The notes under the pieces: generated by a model
The model's input: only the letters and a program-made list of their open reading frames with translations
Told to the model about the DNA's origin: nothing
Database searches by the model: none
NCBI GenBank assembly: GCA_963556695.1
Contig: CAUWAG010000008.1
Location: 1,364,001 to 1,428,000, forward strand
From: Anthostomella pinea
Lineage: Eukaryota; Ascomycota; Sordariomycetes; Xylariales; Xylariaceae
Direction of reading: 5' to 3'
DNA length: 64,000 nt
Part shown: positions 11,062 to 21,607 of the stretch, piece by piece
How the letters are laid out: the number at the start of each line of letters is the position of its first letter
Position numbering within the stretch: position 1 is the first letter of the stretch
Translations under genes and position numbers: made by a program

Positions 11062-12017
11062 CTAGAAGTGACCTCGCTGGGGCGCGGCGATGGGAGTGTT
11101 TTGATACTCCTCATCCTTCTTCTTCTTCTTCGCCGCCTCCTCCGCCTCTTTCACTGCTTCGTCTGTCCCATGCTGCGCCTGCTTTGCCTTCTCTGCCGCC
11201 TTCTTTGCCGCCTCCTCTGCCTCGTTTGCTGCCTTCTTTGCTATTGGAAGGCTAGAGACTCCAGCATATTACGGGAGAAGAAACTAGGAATTCCCAGAAA
11301 ACACTCCAGAATCCGTTCGAATTCTTGCTGGTGGGAGGCTACGTAGACAGTCAGCTACCCGCTTGGTTAACGCTTGTCACCATGGCCTACGTACCTTGAT
11401 AACACGCCTCCGCGTACATCAGGATCTTGAGCCGGAGAGCCGGCTCGTACATTTTGAGGAAGCGTTCGTGGTATTCCCATCCCTCCGCGTCGCCCGCATT
11501 CAGATTGGAGAACAAGCCGCACCAGCTAGCGAGTGCCATCACGCTGAGGACATCTTCAAGCGCGTCATCAGTGACAGATCTCGAGCAGGTCGTGGTCTTT
11601 GAGATGAGTCATGATATCACAGGCTGTGGATAGGAGGCCGCAGGGGGTATCCAGACTCTTGATGATATTGAGGTCTTTCTTGGTTACTTCGTAATCTGAG
11701 TTCAGATAAAAGAAATCCGAAAAGAGGTCGAGAGCAAAGGGAACGTCAAGGTGACTCGCTTGGTAAACCATGATACCGGCCTTGATGATCGATAGCGATT
11801 GAAAACCTATTCTCTCTTTGGCGACTCGGTGGGCGATGTTCATGGTGATAGCCTGGTCAATCTTGACGGCATTGTTGTGGTAGGTGGCGGCAAAAACCTG
11901 GCTGGTTTGTGCGAGGGAGCGTGCAGAGCGCATGTCGGTCATGTGTACGAAGATTTTAATCTTCATCTCACAAGGGATGCGTTCAATGCCGCTTGGGCCG
12001 GTGGTGAGGTCGTTCAT
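11062..12017 (-). pseudogene. F-box-like protein with Lys/Ala/Glu-rich tail, one frame break
   Basis: The frame begins at the Met at 12017 (MNDLTTGPSG). An F-box-like N-terminus follows, IERIPCEMKIKIFVHMTDMR then SARSLAQTSQVFAATY, closely resembling the gene at 21608-23014. The frame stops near 11568 (EICH then stop), but coding sequence continues one base out of frame with DDALEDVLSVMALASWCGLF up to a GTACGT donor at 11394. A 153-bp intron ends in CAATAG, and the last exon (11062-11240) splices in phase and encodes a coiled-coil-like tail of repeated AKKAA/EEAAKK units. The exon sum is one base off a multiple of three, consistent with one indel near 11570. This may be a real pseudogene or an assembly indel. 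No intron that repairs the frame was found. Confidence 0.6.
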
Positions 12018-13089
12018 GATGGTTGAGGATGAGTCAAGGGGTATGGGAAAGGAAGTGTTTCTTGTGATGGTGAGCAGCTCAGCCAACAGAACGTGCAATG
12101 ACAATTTATAATGCAGTTGAAGTAGAGCTGAATGAATGGGCAATGCCTGAGTTGGATGAATGGGGAGCACCTTACCTGCATGAATAGGAGGGGTTTGCGC
12201 CACTGGTTGCTGGTCATTGTTTCCGTCTCTTCACCATCTCATCATCTCCACGAATGGAAACTCGCCACGAGGCTTCAAGCCAATCGCGTCCGTGGCTAAC
12301 TGGCGGCAGGCTGTCACTGATGAAGAATGATATTCACCAATCTTATGGTGATTGCATGCCCTATGTGTAAAACCTCGAGAGTGACAAAGAAGACTACCCT
12401 GGTGCTACCCTTTGTTTCCATTGCAGGCTCGAACATGCTCCATCCGCGCGCGCCTAGTGGGGATTATGTCCCTGCAGGAATGCCAATACTTTTAATGTTG
12501 GAGAGCATATAGTCCACCCTCCTTTAATGTCTTGTCGAATTTTACAAGGTTTCTTTGATCCTTGGAGTTGGTGTACCGCCCTTTATAAGCCTCTAAACCC
12601 CTTTTTCATGTCAGAGACCGTCGGAGAGTCGGTCTCTTGGATATGGACGCTGATTATCACATACCTCTCGCTGGGCTGGGACCCTTATACTTGACTGGCT
12701 ATAATACACAGTGGAGTTGGTAAATTACAGAACCAGCAGTGAGGTTTCATAGCTGGCAAGCAGGTACTTTTGGTTATAGACCATCAAATGCGTACCATGT
12801 TGCCCTACCATTACTACATTGATGTGACCTTCACCACCCCGCTGGAGGTAGTGAAGGCCAGTTACAACCAAATAGGATTTTCGATGAATGTCACGGCACT
12901 AGGTAGCCCCACAGGACCGACCCCTATATATTACCAGACCATGTTTTCTAGTTAGCTTCATGGTTTCTTTTCTTCCTCACGTACAACAGCGAAAGCCACT
13001 CTGGAGTCAATAAAAGTCAAACTGTGACAGTACAGTACATTGAAGGCCAACTCAGGCACCACGCCCGTACAGCGTTCGTCTAGAAGGCT
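12018..13089. other. Intergenic, no supported gene
   Basis: Lies between two members of the F-box-like cluster. I see no domain, RNA gene or transposon ends. Confidence 0.4.
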
Positions 13090-13357
13090 TTACAGCCGAA
13101 TAAGAAGATGAGTCCATTCCCTCAGGCTCAGTTGATGGCCAGGCGTCTTCTTTACCTGAAGCAGGTGCGCACGCATCCACTCTCTATATGCAGCATCGTC
13201 ACCGGCAAGGTGTATGAAATGTCGCCTCCGGTAGCCTTCGTGGAGTTCGTCGAGGGATTTGAACGCGCGCGATGCATATTTTTTAACATTCTCTCCGAAA
13301 ACTCGAGCTCATGGACCCAATTAGACTTTTCTGGTTTTACCAGTTGATGTTATAACT
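13090..13357 (-). pseudogene. C-terminal piece of an F-box-like gene split by LINE insertions
   Basis: On the minus strand, beyond the left LINE end, a coding-like stretch reads YASRAFKSLDELHEGYRRRH and continues through AAYREWMRAHLLQVKK to a TAA at 13090-13092. The link to the upstream piece (14599-14988) passes through the target-site duplication. Just inside this piece come a GTAAGT motif and in-frame stops, so the junction is either an intron or decayed. Orientation and position make it the 3' end of the locus whose N-terminus lies at 20577-20759. Confidence 0.5.
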
Positions 13358-13371
13358 TACCCATGTAAATG
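13358..13371. repeat. Left copy of a 14-bp target-site duplication
   Basis: TACCCATGTAAATG, identical to 14585-14598, directly abutting the truncated LINE. It is part of the interrupted F-box-like gene. Confidence 0.9.
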
Positions 13372-14388
13372 CAAGCTCGCAAGGATCCAACAAGGCTACA
13401 AAGAAGCTTCCAGCTAGTCCCTGACTTCCAGAGACCAATACTTACCAGGCCATCATGGAGGAAGCGCCCAATCCGCAAAGACAAAGACAAAGAAACAGAG
13501 CTCTTCAAGCAATGGTTACAAGAGAGAAACGTGAACACTGACCTTGTCATCTACTCAGATGGATCACAGTTGGATGACCAAGGCACAATCCGCACTGGAT
13601 GGGGTTATACCATCAGGAAAGGCGGCACTACACAAGAAGTATACCGGGGAAGGGGCAGACTTCTACAAGCAGAAGTAGTAGATGCTGAAGTCCATGGTGC
13701 TCTCCAAGGTCTTGCAGCAGCCAGGGCAATTGGACACGGAAAACAGCTATATGTCTGCCTGGACAACACGTCAGTGGTAGATGGGCTCAATGGGACTCCA
13801 CCCGAGACATCACAAAACATTTTTCTACGATTTCAAGAACTTGCCACAGCATACACTCCTGGAGTGACCGTCAAATGGATTCCTGGACACAGAGATATTG
13901 ATGGCAACGAAGCTGCCGACACACTAGCAAAAGAGGGTGCCATGCTGGAAACAGACACAACAAATCTTCCTACAATCTCTTGGGTCAAGAGAGATCTCAA
14001 AAGACAGGGCAAGAAAGAGTTCAACCAATGGTGGAAAGACCAATCAGAATCTAGGTATCAAGAAGTATACTCACATGCAGTAACTGAAAGAGACCTTATA
14101 TCTTTTAAGAGGAGTACTTTACACAGACTTCTAGCGGCCAGATCTGGACATGGCGACTTTGCCAGATACCATGAACGCTTTGGGCACACAGATTCAAATG
14201 ATCACTGCAGCTGTGGTGAGAAGAAAACACCACAACACATTTTCTTTTGTAAGAGGCTGGGGAAAAATCGGCTACTGCCTAGGCATTCGCCTAGGGCAGC
14301 TTGTTTACAATACTTAGGGGAGAGGAGCACAGAATGGGCAAAATTCGTGGAGAAGAGCAAGTTCTTTTCAACAATCTGCCCCCGATAG
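13372..14388 (+). CDS. LINE ORF2 C-terminal fragment: intact RNase H domain
   Basis: Open frame of about 338 residues without its own start, being the 3' remainder of a LINE ORF2. The RNase H type I signatures are intact: DLVIYSDGSQLDDQG (first Asp), DAEVHGALQGLAAAR (catalytic Glu), LYVCLDNTSVVDGLNG (second Asp) and KWIPGHRDIDGNEAADTLAK (His and last Asp). A C-terminal Cys/His stretch (HCSCGEKKTPQHIFFC) follows, as in many fungal LINEs. With no reverse transcriptase or promoter it is not expected to be autonomous. The equivalent part of the long copy is full of stops. Confidence 0.85.
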   Translation, partial: QARKDPTRLQRSFQLVPDFQRPILTRPSWRKRPIRKDKDKETELFKQWLQERNVNTDLVIYSDGSQLDDQGTIRTGWGYTIRKGGTTQEVYRGRGRLLQAEVVDAEVHGALQGLAAARAIGHGKQLYVCLDNTSVVDGLNGTPPETSQNIFLRFQELATAYTPGVTVKWIPGHRDIDGNEAADTLAKEGAMLETDTTNLPTISWVKRDLKRQGKKEFNQWWKDQSESRYQEVYSHAVTERDLISFKRSTLHRLLAARSGHGDFARYHERFGHTDSNDHCSCGEKKTPQHIFFCKRLGKNRLLPRHSPRAACLQYLGERSTEWAKFVEKSKFFSTICPR

Positions 14389-14584
14389 ATAGCCTTCCTT
14401 GAAGGACCAGATGGATGACCCCAAGGTCATACCGCCGCAACAACGGGGATGGGCCCGTGAGCGGGACTGACTGTACTTATTATCTTGAGACCTCCACAAC
14501 CCTGCGATGCAGAGGCTCTGGGAGGCGTGGTTTGCACTACTGAGGAGCTACCCCCACGTTAAATACAAAACAAACAAACAAACA
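13372..14584 (+). mobile_element. 5'-truncated Tad-type LINE copy inserted in an F-box-like gene
   Basis: A 1,213-bp element flanked by perfect 14-bp direct repeats. It starts at the point equivalent to base 19361 of the long LINE copy nearby and ends in a short CAAA-type repeat tail (CAAACAAACAAA), as expected of target-primed reverse transcription with premature termination. It carries only the RNase H domain and the 3' untranslated region. The sequence is less mutated than the long copy, so it is either younger or escaped RIP. Confidence 0.92.
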
Positions 14585-14598
14585 TACCCATGTAAATG
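14585..14598. repeat. Right copy of the 14-bp target-site duplication
   Basis: Second copy of TACCCATGTAAATG. Read on the minus strand it encodes part of the F-box-like protein fragment (FTWV). Confidence 0.9.
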
Positions 14599-14988
14599 AA
14601 GCATATGCACTCCTTATACGGCCAATCTTTTCAGACTTGAACATAGAAAAGAACGAGTCTGTAGCCCCGGTTATATCAAAGGACATGTAAGGCAACTTGG
14701 TACACGCCTGGATGATCAAGACGGTCTTGATGATGTCTTTGTCGCTGAGCGGTTGGGGCATGTTCCGCCCCTCGTAGGAGGCCCTGGTCGCAGATGCTAT
14801 CAGTTCGTCGATGGCGACTTTGGTCGCAGATACTATCTTCCGACAGGTGGTGAGAATGTGCGGAAGTTCGTCGACGACAGGCCTCAAGGCCATAGTCAGC
14901 TTCCACTCCGAGTCGTGTCTGTGCGCGTCGACAAAGCTCTGAAAGCGGGCACGGGTCAACATGTCGCGCATGGCAAGCAGCAGCTAAA
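14599..14988 (-). pseudogene. Middle piece of the LINE-interrupted F-box-like gene
   Basis: Minus-strand frame of about 128 residues, from LLLAMRDMLTRARFQSFVDA to SAYASFTW, where it runs into the target-site duplication and then nonsense LINE sequence. The start corresponds to the ILKLLIMEHEARYRV region of the intact gene at 21608-23014, and the mostly helical composition fits that family. Both ends are defined by LINE insertions, not by splice sites. In frame it would continue from the fragment at 20577-20759, with a TAG at the junction. Confidence 0.65.
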
Positions 14989-15664
14989 AACAACTATTTT
15001 TCTTGGCGCCCCGCTGTTAGGGCGCAACCTTGATATTTGTACTAAAGCAGGCACTTCTCTCAGTAACTGACTATCTCTGTCAAGGCACAAGAGAATTTTT
15101 CTTACAAGTCGGATGGCACCCTTCCACAACGGGCCCCCAAACACACCCGTGGCCGTCCCAAAGACGACCACTGGCGGCGTGCTCAAATCCCCGGCCCCTA
15201 GAAAGACATACGGCCCGGCAACTCTGAGCAGGCTCCGCCAGGCGCTGCTTGACGACATCAGCAGCAGCCCGTCACAGGTCTCTGAGGCTGACTTCACCGT
15301 TATTTCCCCTCTGAAAGGAAAATCCTGAAATATCAATGATAACAGTACTACTGGAATGAAACGACCTTAATTAAACGAAATCTTGACAAACCAAGTCATT
15401 ACACACGATATAAAGAATAAAACCTCCTCTTCAGAGTGCCAGAACCAAGTTGCCAGAATACTGGCTAAAGACAAGCACCTTTATGAAGCCAGGATAACAA
15501 TGTTATAAGAGTGTGCTACAGCGATTAATAAGACACTTGAGAAAGCTAGAATTGAACTATACTCTCATGCCAAGGAGTTCAGCGCTTTCTTCTCTAAATG
15601 TCTGAACGAGTGGCTGGAAACCCGATATCTGTCCAAGAGAAAGACCATCCCTGGGGGGATAGGG

Positions 15665-16690
15665 ATGGTAAAGCCCACCATAACCTTTGCCCAAGCTGTC
15701 TCCTCTAGCCAACGACAGCATCCACGGACAGTCAACACTACCATAAAGAAAACACAGCCTGGCGCCCACATCACTGCCAACCAACTAAAAAAGAAACAGG
15801 ATGATCTTTGGGTCTTTATCCGTATGGATAATAGCCATCTAGAGCCTTATAGAATAAAGTCTACACTGAACAGAAGACTTAAGCTCCACCCTCAAGAGCT
15901 TAGAGAAGTGACCCGGTGCCCCTCCGGATTTACCTTACACCCAAGGGACAAGCCAACTCAGGCTAAGCTCCTGGCCTCCCAAGAAGAAATCACTGATATT
16001 CTCAAGGCAGAAAAGATCAAGACCCACACGATCTGGCATCACTATAAGGTCAATAAATGCCCAAGAAAGGTCATCAGTGCGGAAGGATTAACAATCGACA
16101 TTACTGACATTATTGTTGCTAATGAAGTTAAAGCCCAAATAGGTGACAGACCTTTAAGGTACATACTCTCAAGGAACACAGTTGATTCTGATCCAGAGAC
16201 CACATAGGTGATCTCTCTGTCCCGTACAGCAAAGAAACCATTCACGCTTTTTGCTCACTCAATGACCTCAAGGCACATTCAATACTCCCCCAAGGTTCAC
16301 CAGTGTGCGAGCTGCTTCAGATACCATGGTAGGAACTACCGATGTGAAAAGCAAGTATGTGCACGTTGTGCCAGTACAGTACACCAGGGGGAGTGCGAAA
16401 ACCCAATCCCAAAGTGTGTCAACTACAAAGGACCTCATGCTGCCAATTTCGACAAATGCCCTGCACGCCCCAAGGTTGTGAAAGACATCATCCATAAGCA
16501 CACATGGGAGCAAATCCAGGAAATAAGGCTGGCTGGAGAAAGAGCCAGATCCAAGGCCTTCAATGAAGCAGGCAGAAACCAAGCTGGGTCAACACCCAGC
16601 AACAATAACAAAGACATCACAATGCAAATCGACACAACAGATACAACTCATCCCAGAGATGCCGATACCATTATTGTCAGTCAATATTAG
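15665..16690 (+). pseudogene. LINE ORF1 (gag-like, zinc-knuckle) with internal stop
   Basis: Continuous frame interrupted by one TAG at 16205-16207. The N-terminal half contains a basic RNA-binding-type region (DDLWVFIRMDNSHLEPYRIK). The C-terminal half has Cys/His clusters QCASCFRYHGRNYRC and CARCASTVHQGEC, followed by a knuckle in which KC-x-N-x-KGPHAANFDKC has lost one Cys. The closing GPHAANFDKCPARPK is characteristic of Tad-clade LINE gag proteins, which bind the element RNA. The frame is open upstream of 15665, but the true start is not evident. Confidence 0.75.
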
Positions 16691-19600
16691 GTACATCAAA
16701 CGAAACACATCAACACGGGCATCTAGTCATCCATTCTGTGAATATAGCAGGAGGACAAAAGAATGCAGGCCCTACAGAATTAGCCATCAACCTGGCTGAC
16801 TACAAAGGAGAAAAAGCAGACATTATTCTGATACAAGAGCCCTGGATTGGCATACCACCAGGCAGAAGAATGGGAGTAAAGTCACACCCCAATTACGATA
16901 TATACTCCCCAGTGGATTCCTGGGACAGTGACAGTACACGGCCCAGATCTCTCATCTATGTGAGAAAACACCTCTAAGCAGATCAACTTCGGCCCTATGC
17001 TACACGAGACATCACCTAGGTCAAAGTACAAGGCATTACCTTTGCCAGTGTCTACCAGCCATATGACAACCCACAGGAAGTGGATGATATTCTAGAAGTA
17101 TGGACTCCACCTTTTGGCTGCGTTATAGCTGGAGATTTCAATGCTGGCGACACATCCTGGGACTCGAGCAATCCAGGATATCATGGTGATGTCATACTTG
17201 CACAGACTATGGCAGACCACGGACTGGATCTGATTTCTGAACCAGATGTCCCAACACATGATGACGGAAATATACTAGATCTGGTGTTCTCAGATGTCCC
17301 CATGGCTGAAGCCTCAGTCAATGATACACTTCAGTGCACCTCAGATCATGAGACATTACGAATAGTTGTCCCAATTCAGGGAAATCTAGACCGAGTCCCT
17401 AAGACCAATCATTGGATAGTACCGGACGATAAACTACAAGAGCTGGCAGACAATGTCCAAACCAGGATCCATGAACTCCCCCGGCTGGGTGTATCCCCTG
17501 GCCAGGTAGATGCCTTTACACAAAGCTTGATCAACATGATCCAAGGCTGTATCAGAACAGTGAGCAAAAAGCCCCATCAATCTAGGCCCACTGCTTGATG
17601 GAATGATGACTACAAAGCAGCTGTTCAGACATACAGGGCCCTTTCTAAACAGACTATAAGCCAAGAAAGGCAGAATTCAGCCCGACAGGAATTTTGCCAC
17701 GTGGTTCGGAAAGCTAGGAGAGAGTACTGGCAGACTCTAATTAATTCAGCAACTGAGCTAAAGGACCTATACAGAATCGTCTCTTGGCACAAGCTATCAG
17801 CAGGATTGCGTTCCCCTCCAATCATCATAGGAGACCAAATATTTGAGTCATAAGAGAGCAAGGCAAATGCATTACGCTCAACCATACTTGAATAAAGTAC
17901 CTCAGACAACGATATCATCGACCCCTGGTCCGCTCAGATCACACAACCCAAGCCATACATCCCCCTTGAATACCATGTCGGACTGGAAGAGGCTGAAGGG
18001 TGCACTTTAGGGACCAAGAGCAACTCCCCGGGAATAGATACCCTCACAATACAGATTCTGAAAGCTTGCTAGCCATTCATTGGGGAACATATCAGAGCCC
18101 TTTTCCAGACCTGTCTACAGATTGGACACCACCCTAAACCATTCAAAGTAGCTGAGGTAGTGATGATCCCAAAACCAGGAAAGAAAGACTACTCCAATCC
18201 CAGGGCCTACAGACCAATATCGTTATTATCGTGTCTTGGCAAAGGCCTAGAACGACTCATCACAAAAAGAATTACCTGGTTTGTTGTCAAACTTGGAATT
18301 CTAGCTCCACAATATTTTGGAGCTCTACCAAAGCGCTCTGCCACTGACCTGGTAGCTGCACTCATACACGATATTGAGCAGGCCCTTGACCAAGGCCTCA
18401 TTACAACAATAGTCACGTCAGATATAAAAGGGGCCTTTGATGCTGTCCTAATAGGACGGCTGGTGGTTCGCATGAGAGAACAGGGCTGGCCAGGCTTTCT
18501 CATAAGATGGGTCCAGTCATTCATGTCCGAGCGGTCCGCAAGGGTTTGGTTTGAAGGTATCGTGAGCGATATTAAAGCTCTCACTTGTGGGTTACCACAA
18601 GGCTTACCAGCCTCTCCAATCCTTTACATGCTATATACAGAACTAATTTGTGCCCGACTTAGTATGAAAAAGAGACGCTTTGGATATACAGACGACCTAG
18701 CGACTCTCTGTATTGGAAAGAACCTTAAGGAAATAGCTACAAAGGCTTCTAAAAATCTTTATTTGCTTAGTTAATAAGGACATAATAATACTATTAGAAT
18801 TTGACCCTGATAAAACTGAGATCATGCACTTCTTAAGGAAAAAAAACTCAGATAACCCTCCAGTCCGCCACGGGACAATGAACAAAATAGCAAAGGACTC
18901 CATGCGATGGCTGGGTGTCTTCCTGGATAGAAAACTAAACTTCAAAAATCACGTTTCTTACTGGGCCAAGAAAGCTAATAAGGTAGCAAATCACCTTCGA
19001 GGACTATGCAACACAGTCAAAGGACTTCCAGTAAAGTCAACCAAGAGGACTATGAAAGCTTATATTATTCCTATTCATACACACGGCCTGGAGGCCTGGT
19101 ACCCAGGAATCGAGAAAGTTGGGAGCTTAGGTGGGACATCAGCATGTCGCATTAAGGGGCTTCTTAGAACATTAGATACCGTACTACAAACAGCGATCAG
19201 GGCTATCTTGCCAGTTTGGAAAACACACCCTGGACATATCCTATACTTTGAATCGCAGATTCCCCCAGCAGGAGTTCTTGCAGAGTCAATAAGACAATAT
19301 CACGGCCTCCGACTAGGACGAATAGACCAGAGACACCCTCTTATTGGCAGGTTCCAAATACAAGCTCGCAAGAATCCAATAAGGCTATAAAGGAGCTTCC
19401 AGCTAGTCCCTGACTTCCAGAGACCAATACTTACCAGGCCATCATAGAAGAAGCCCCCAATCCGTAAAGACAAAGACAAAGAAACAGAGCTCGTTAAGCA
19501 ATGGCTACAGGAGAGAAACGTGGACACTGACCTTGTCATCTATTCAGATGGATCACAGTTGGACGACCAAGGCACAACCCGCACTGGATGGGGTTATACC

Positions 19601-20377
19601 ATCAGGAAAGGCGGCACTACACAAGAAGTATACCAGGGAAAGGGCAGACTTCTCTAAGCAAAAGTAATAGATGCTGAAGTCCATGGTACTCTCTAAGGTC
19701 TTGCAGCAGCTAGGACAATTGGACACGGAAAACAGCTATATGTCTGCCTGGACAACACGTCAGTGGTAGACGGGCTTAATGGGACTCCACCCGAGACATC
19801 ACAGAACATTTTTCTATGATTTCAAGAACTTGCCACAGCACACACTCCTGGAGTGACCGTCAAGTGGATTCCTGGACACAGAGCTATTGATGGCAACAAA
19901 GCTGCCGACACACTAGCAAAAGAGGATACCATGCTAGAAACAGACATAATAAACCTTCCTACAATCTCTTGGGTCAAGAGAGATCTCAAAAAAAAGGGCA
20001 AGAAAGAGTTCAACCAATAATAGAAAGACCAATCAGAACCTAAATATCAAGAAGTATACTCACATATAGTAACTAAAAGAGACCTTATATCTTTTAAAAT
20101 AAGTACTTTACACAGACTTCTAGCGGCCAGATCTGGACATGGCGACTTTGCCAGATACCATGAACGCTTTGGGCATACAGACTCGAATGATCACTGCAAC
20201 TATGGTAAGAAAAAAACACCACAACACATTTTCTTTTGTAAGAGACTGGGGAAAAACTGGCTGCTGTTTAGGTACTCGCTTAGGACAACTTGTTTACAAT
20301 ACTTAAGGGAGAGGAGCACAGAATGGGCAAAATTCGTGGAGAAGAGCAAGTTCTTTTCAACAATCTGCCCCCAATAG
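16691..20377 (+). pseudogene. LINE ORF2: endonuclease, reverse transcriptase, RNase H, many stops
   Basis: Domains in order, with stops and shifts between them. The APE-type endonuclease is at about 16738-17400, with IILIQEPW, CVIAGDFNAGDTSWDS and SDHETLRI. The reverse transcriptase is at 18160-18774, with YRPISLLSCLGKGLERLI, VTSDIKGAFDAV, GLPQGLPASPILYMLY and the catalytic motif FGYTDDLA. RNase H is at 19536-20377, heavily interrupted. The YTDD box differs from the commoner YADD by G-to-A in one codon, which suits RIP. ORF2 normally nicks target DNA and copies the RNA in place; this copy cannot be translated through. The RNase H part is the parent type of the truncated insertion at 13372. 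Confidence 0.85.
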
Positions 20378-20576
20378 ATAGCTTTTCTTGAAGGACCAGA
20401 TGGATAACCCCAAAGTGATACAGCCGCAATAACGGGGATGGGCTCGTGAGCGGGACTGACTGTACTTATTATCTTGATACCTCCATTACCCTGTGATGCA
20501 GAGGCTCTGGGAGGCGTGGTTTGCACTACTGAGGAGCGATCCCCCACGTTAAATACAATCAATCAATCAATCAATC

Positions 20577-20759
20577 CTAAATACGTTTGGTGGTGGCCAG
20601 TGCGATGTTGTTAAGGACACAATCGAGGATGTTGCGCTTATCGCGGTCGAGAATGGCCATGAGTCGCTTGCTTGTCAACGCGAGAGCCACGACGGATGGG
20701 AAATCAGTCATTGACTTGGAGGTCATCACCCAGAGCTCGGGTGGCAAGTACACCTCCAT
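20577..20759 (-). pseudogene. N-terminal piece of the LINE-interrupted F-box-like gene
   Basis: Minus-strand frame from the Met at 20759 (MEVYLPPELWVMTSKSMTD). It has the F-box-like pattern Leu-Pro-x-Glu-Leu and then VVALALTSKRLMAILDRDKR, ending at KRI directly against the LINE 3' tail. It matches the layout of the genes at 21608 and 11062 (I-P-x-E-x-K followed by S-A-x-x-L-A-x-x-S). It continues, across 5.6 kb of LINE, at 14988. The intact gene at 21608 is divergently oriented about 0.85 kb away, so this was probably an arranged pair of paralogues. Confidence 0.68.
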
Positions 20760-21607
20760 GGGCGTGATCTGGAAATCCGTTGGTATCGTGCTGATGGTGT
20801 ACGCGAAGAAGCCTATGCTGGGAGGCACTCGTCTGGAGCGAGGAGTGGTAATGATTGAGTTGTGTCGGGCGTTGAATGCAAGTAAGTGTGTAGTTTGAAC
20901 AAAATCCGTCGCGAACAGTTTGTGGGAGAATCAGCCCAGCGATGGGCTTCACGGCACGTTGGGTGGCTTGGAATGATAACAACGAAATTAAACCTTGGCT
21001 TAGTGGCGTGGAGTGCAAGACGAGGCTGATAGATATACTTTAAGGCTTCTAAGCCATAAGACGGAAGGGGAAACAGAGGTGGCTTGCTTTAGCTGAATCG
21101 AGACTCCCTAGTGTCCTCAAGTGACCGAGTGAGCACGTTTATTAGCTCAGGAAGTAGATTTGTATGGCACATGCCAAAGGTAACTTCTCACTTTGCTACC
21201 TACTGAGAACACGTTGGAGGGTCGGTCGAGAAGACGCGACTCGGCACCCTAAATGCAGTTCCGTCCATGCATGTCACCTGGAGAGAGAAAACACCTCTCA
21301 GAACCGCGATATTGAGGAACACGGTGTTCAACAGGTCTCTCGGCGGGTACCCACGTCTGGATCTAAGGTTGTGTGACAGAAGCCCCCATTTGATCTGAAC
21401 TTTGATACTACCTGTCTCCGTTCGCTGGGATGGGACAGGGAATATTGTACAAGTCCGACTTCCCAATTCCCTCCAATCCTCTGAACTGTCTCTCACTCCC
21501 TCATCGATCATTACCACCCCTCACTCCAGACATTCTGCCAAAACTTCACACATACTTACATCCAACACCCAACACCCAACACAAGATCTCTCTCTGAATC
21601 GCCCAAG
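20760..21607. other. Divergent intergenic region between two F-box-like paralogues
   Basis: Would hold promoters of both the interrupted minus-strand gene and the intact plus-strand gene. The last 150 bases before 21608 are pyrimidine-rich with repeated CAACACCCAACAC-type sequence, typical of fungal 5' leaders. No other feature seen. Confidence 0.4.

Larger units (their letters stand above)
14989..20575 (+). mobile_element. Near full-length Tad-type LINE, RIP-like degraded
   Basis: An element of about 5.6 kb with an ORF1 (gag-like, zinc knuckles), apurinic endonuclease, reverse transcriptase, RNase H and a 3' end of AATC repeats (about 20556-20576). Flanks are CTAAA at 14984-14988 and CTAAA at 20576-20580, a possible short or decayed target duplication. 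Compared with the truncated copy, differences are strongly biased to C-to-T and G-to-A (for example CAA to TAA and TGG to TAG), giving many stops. The 5' boundary is inferred from where host-gene coding stops and is uncertain by some tens of bases. Confidence 0.88.

Noticed and set aside
10995..11346. Pro/Ser/Leu-rich frames on the plus strand
   Set aside because: They are antisense shadows of the Lys/Ala/Glu-rich exon on the minus strand, which has a matching intron and phase.
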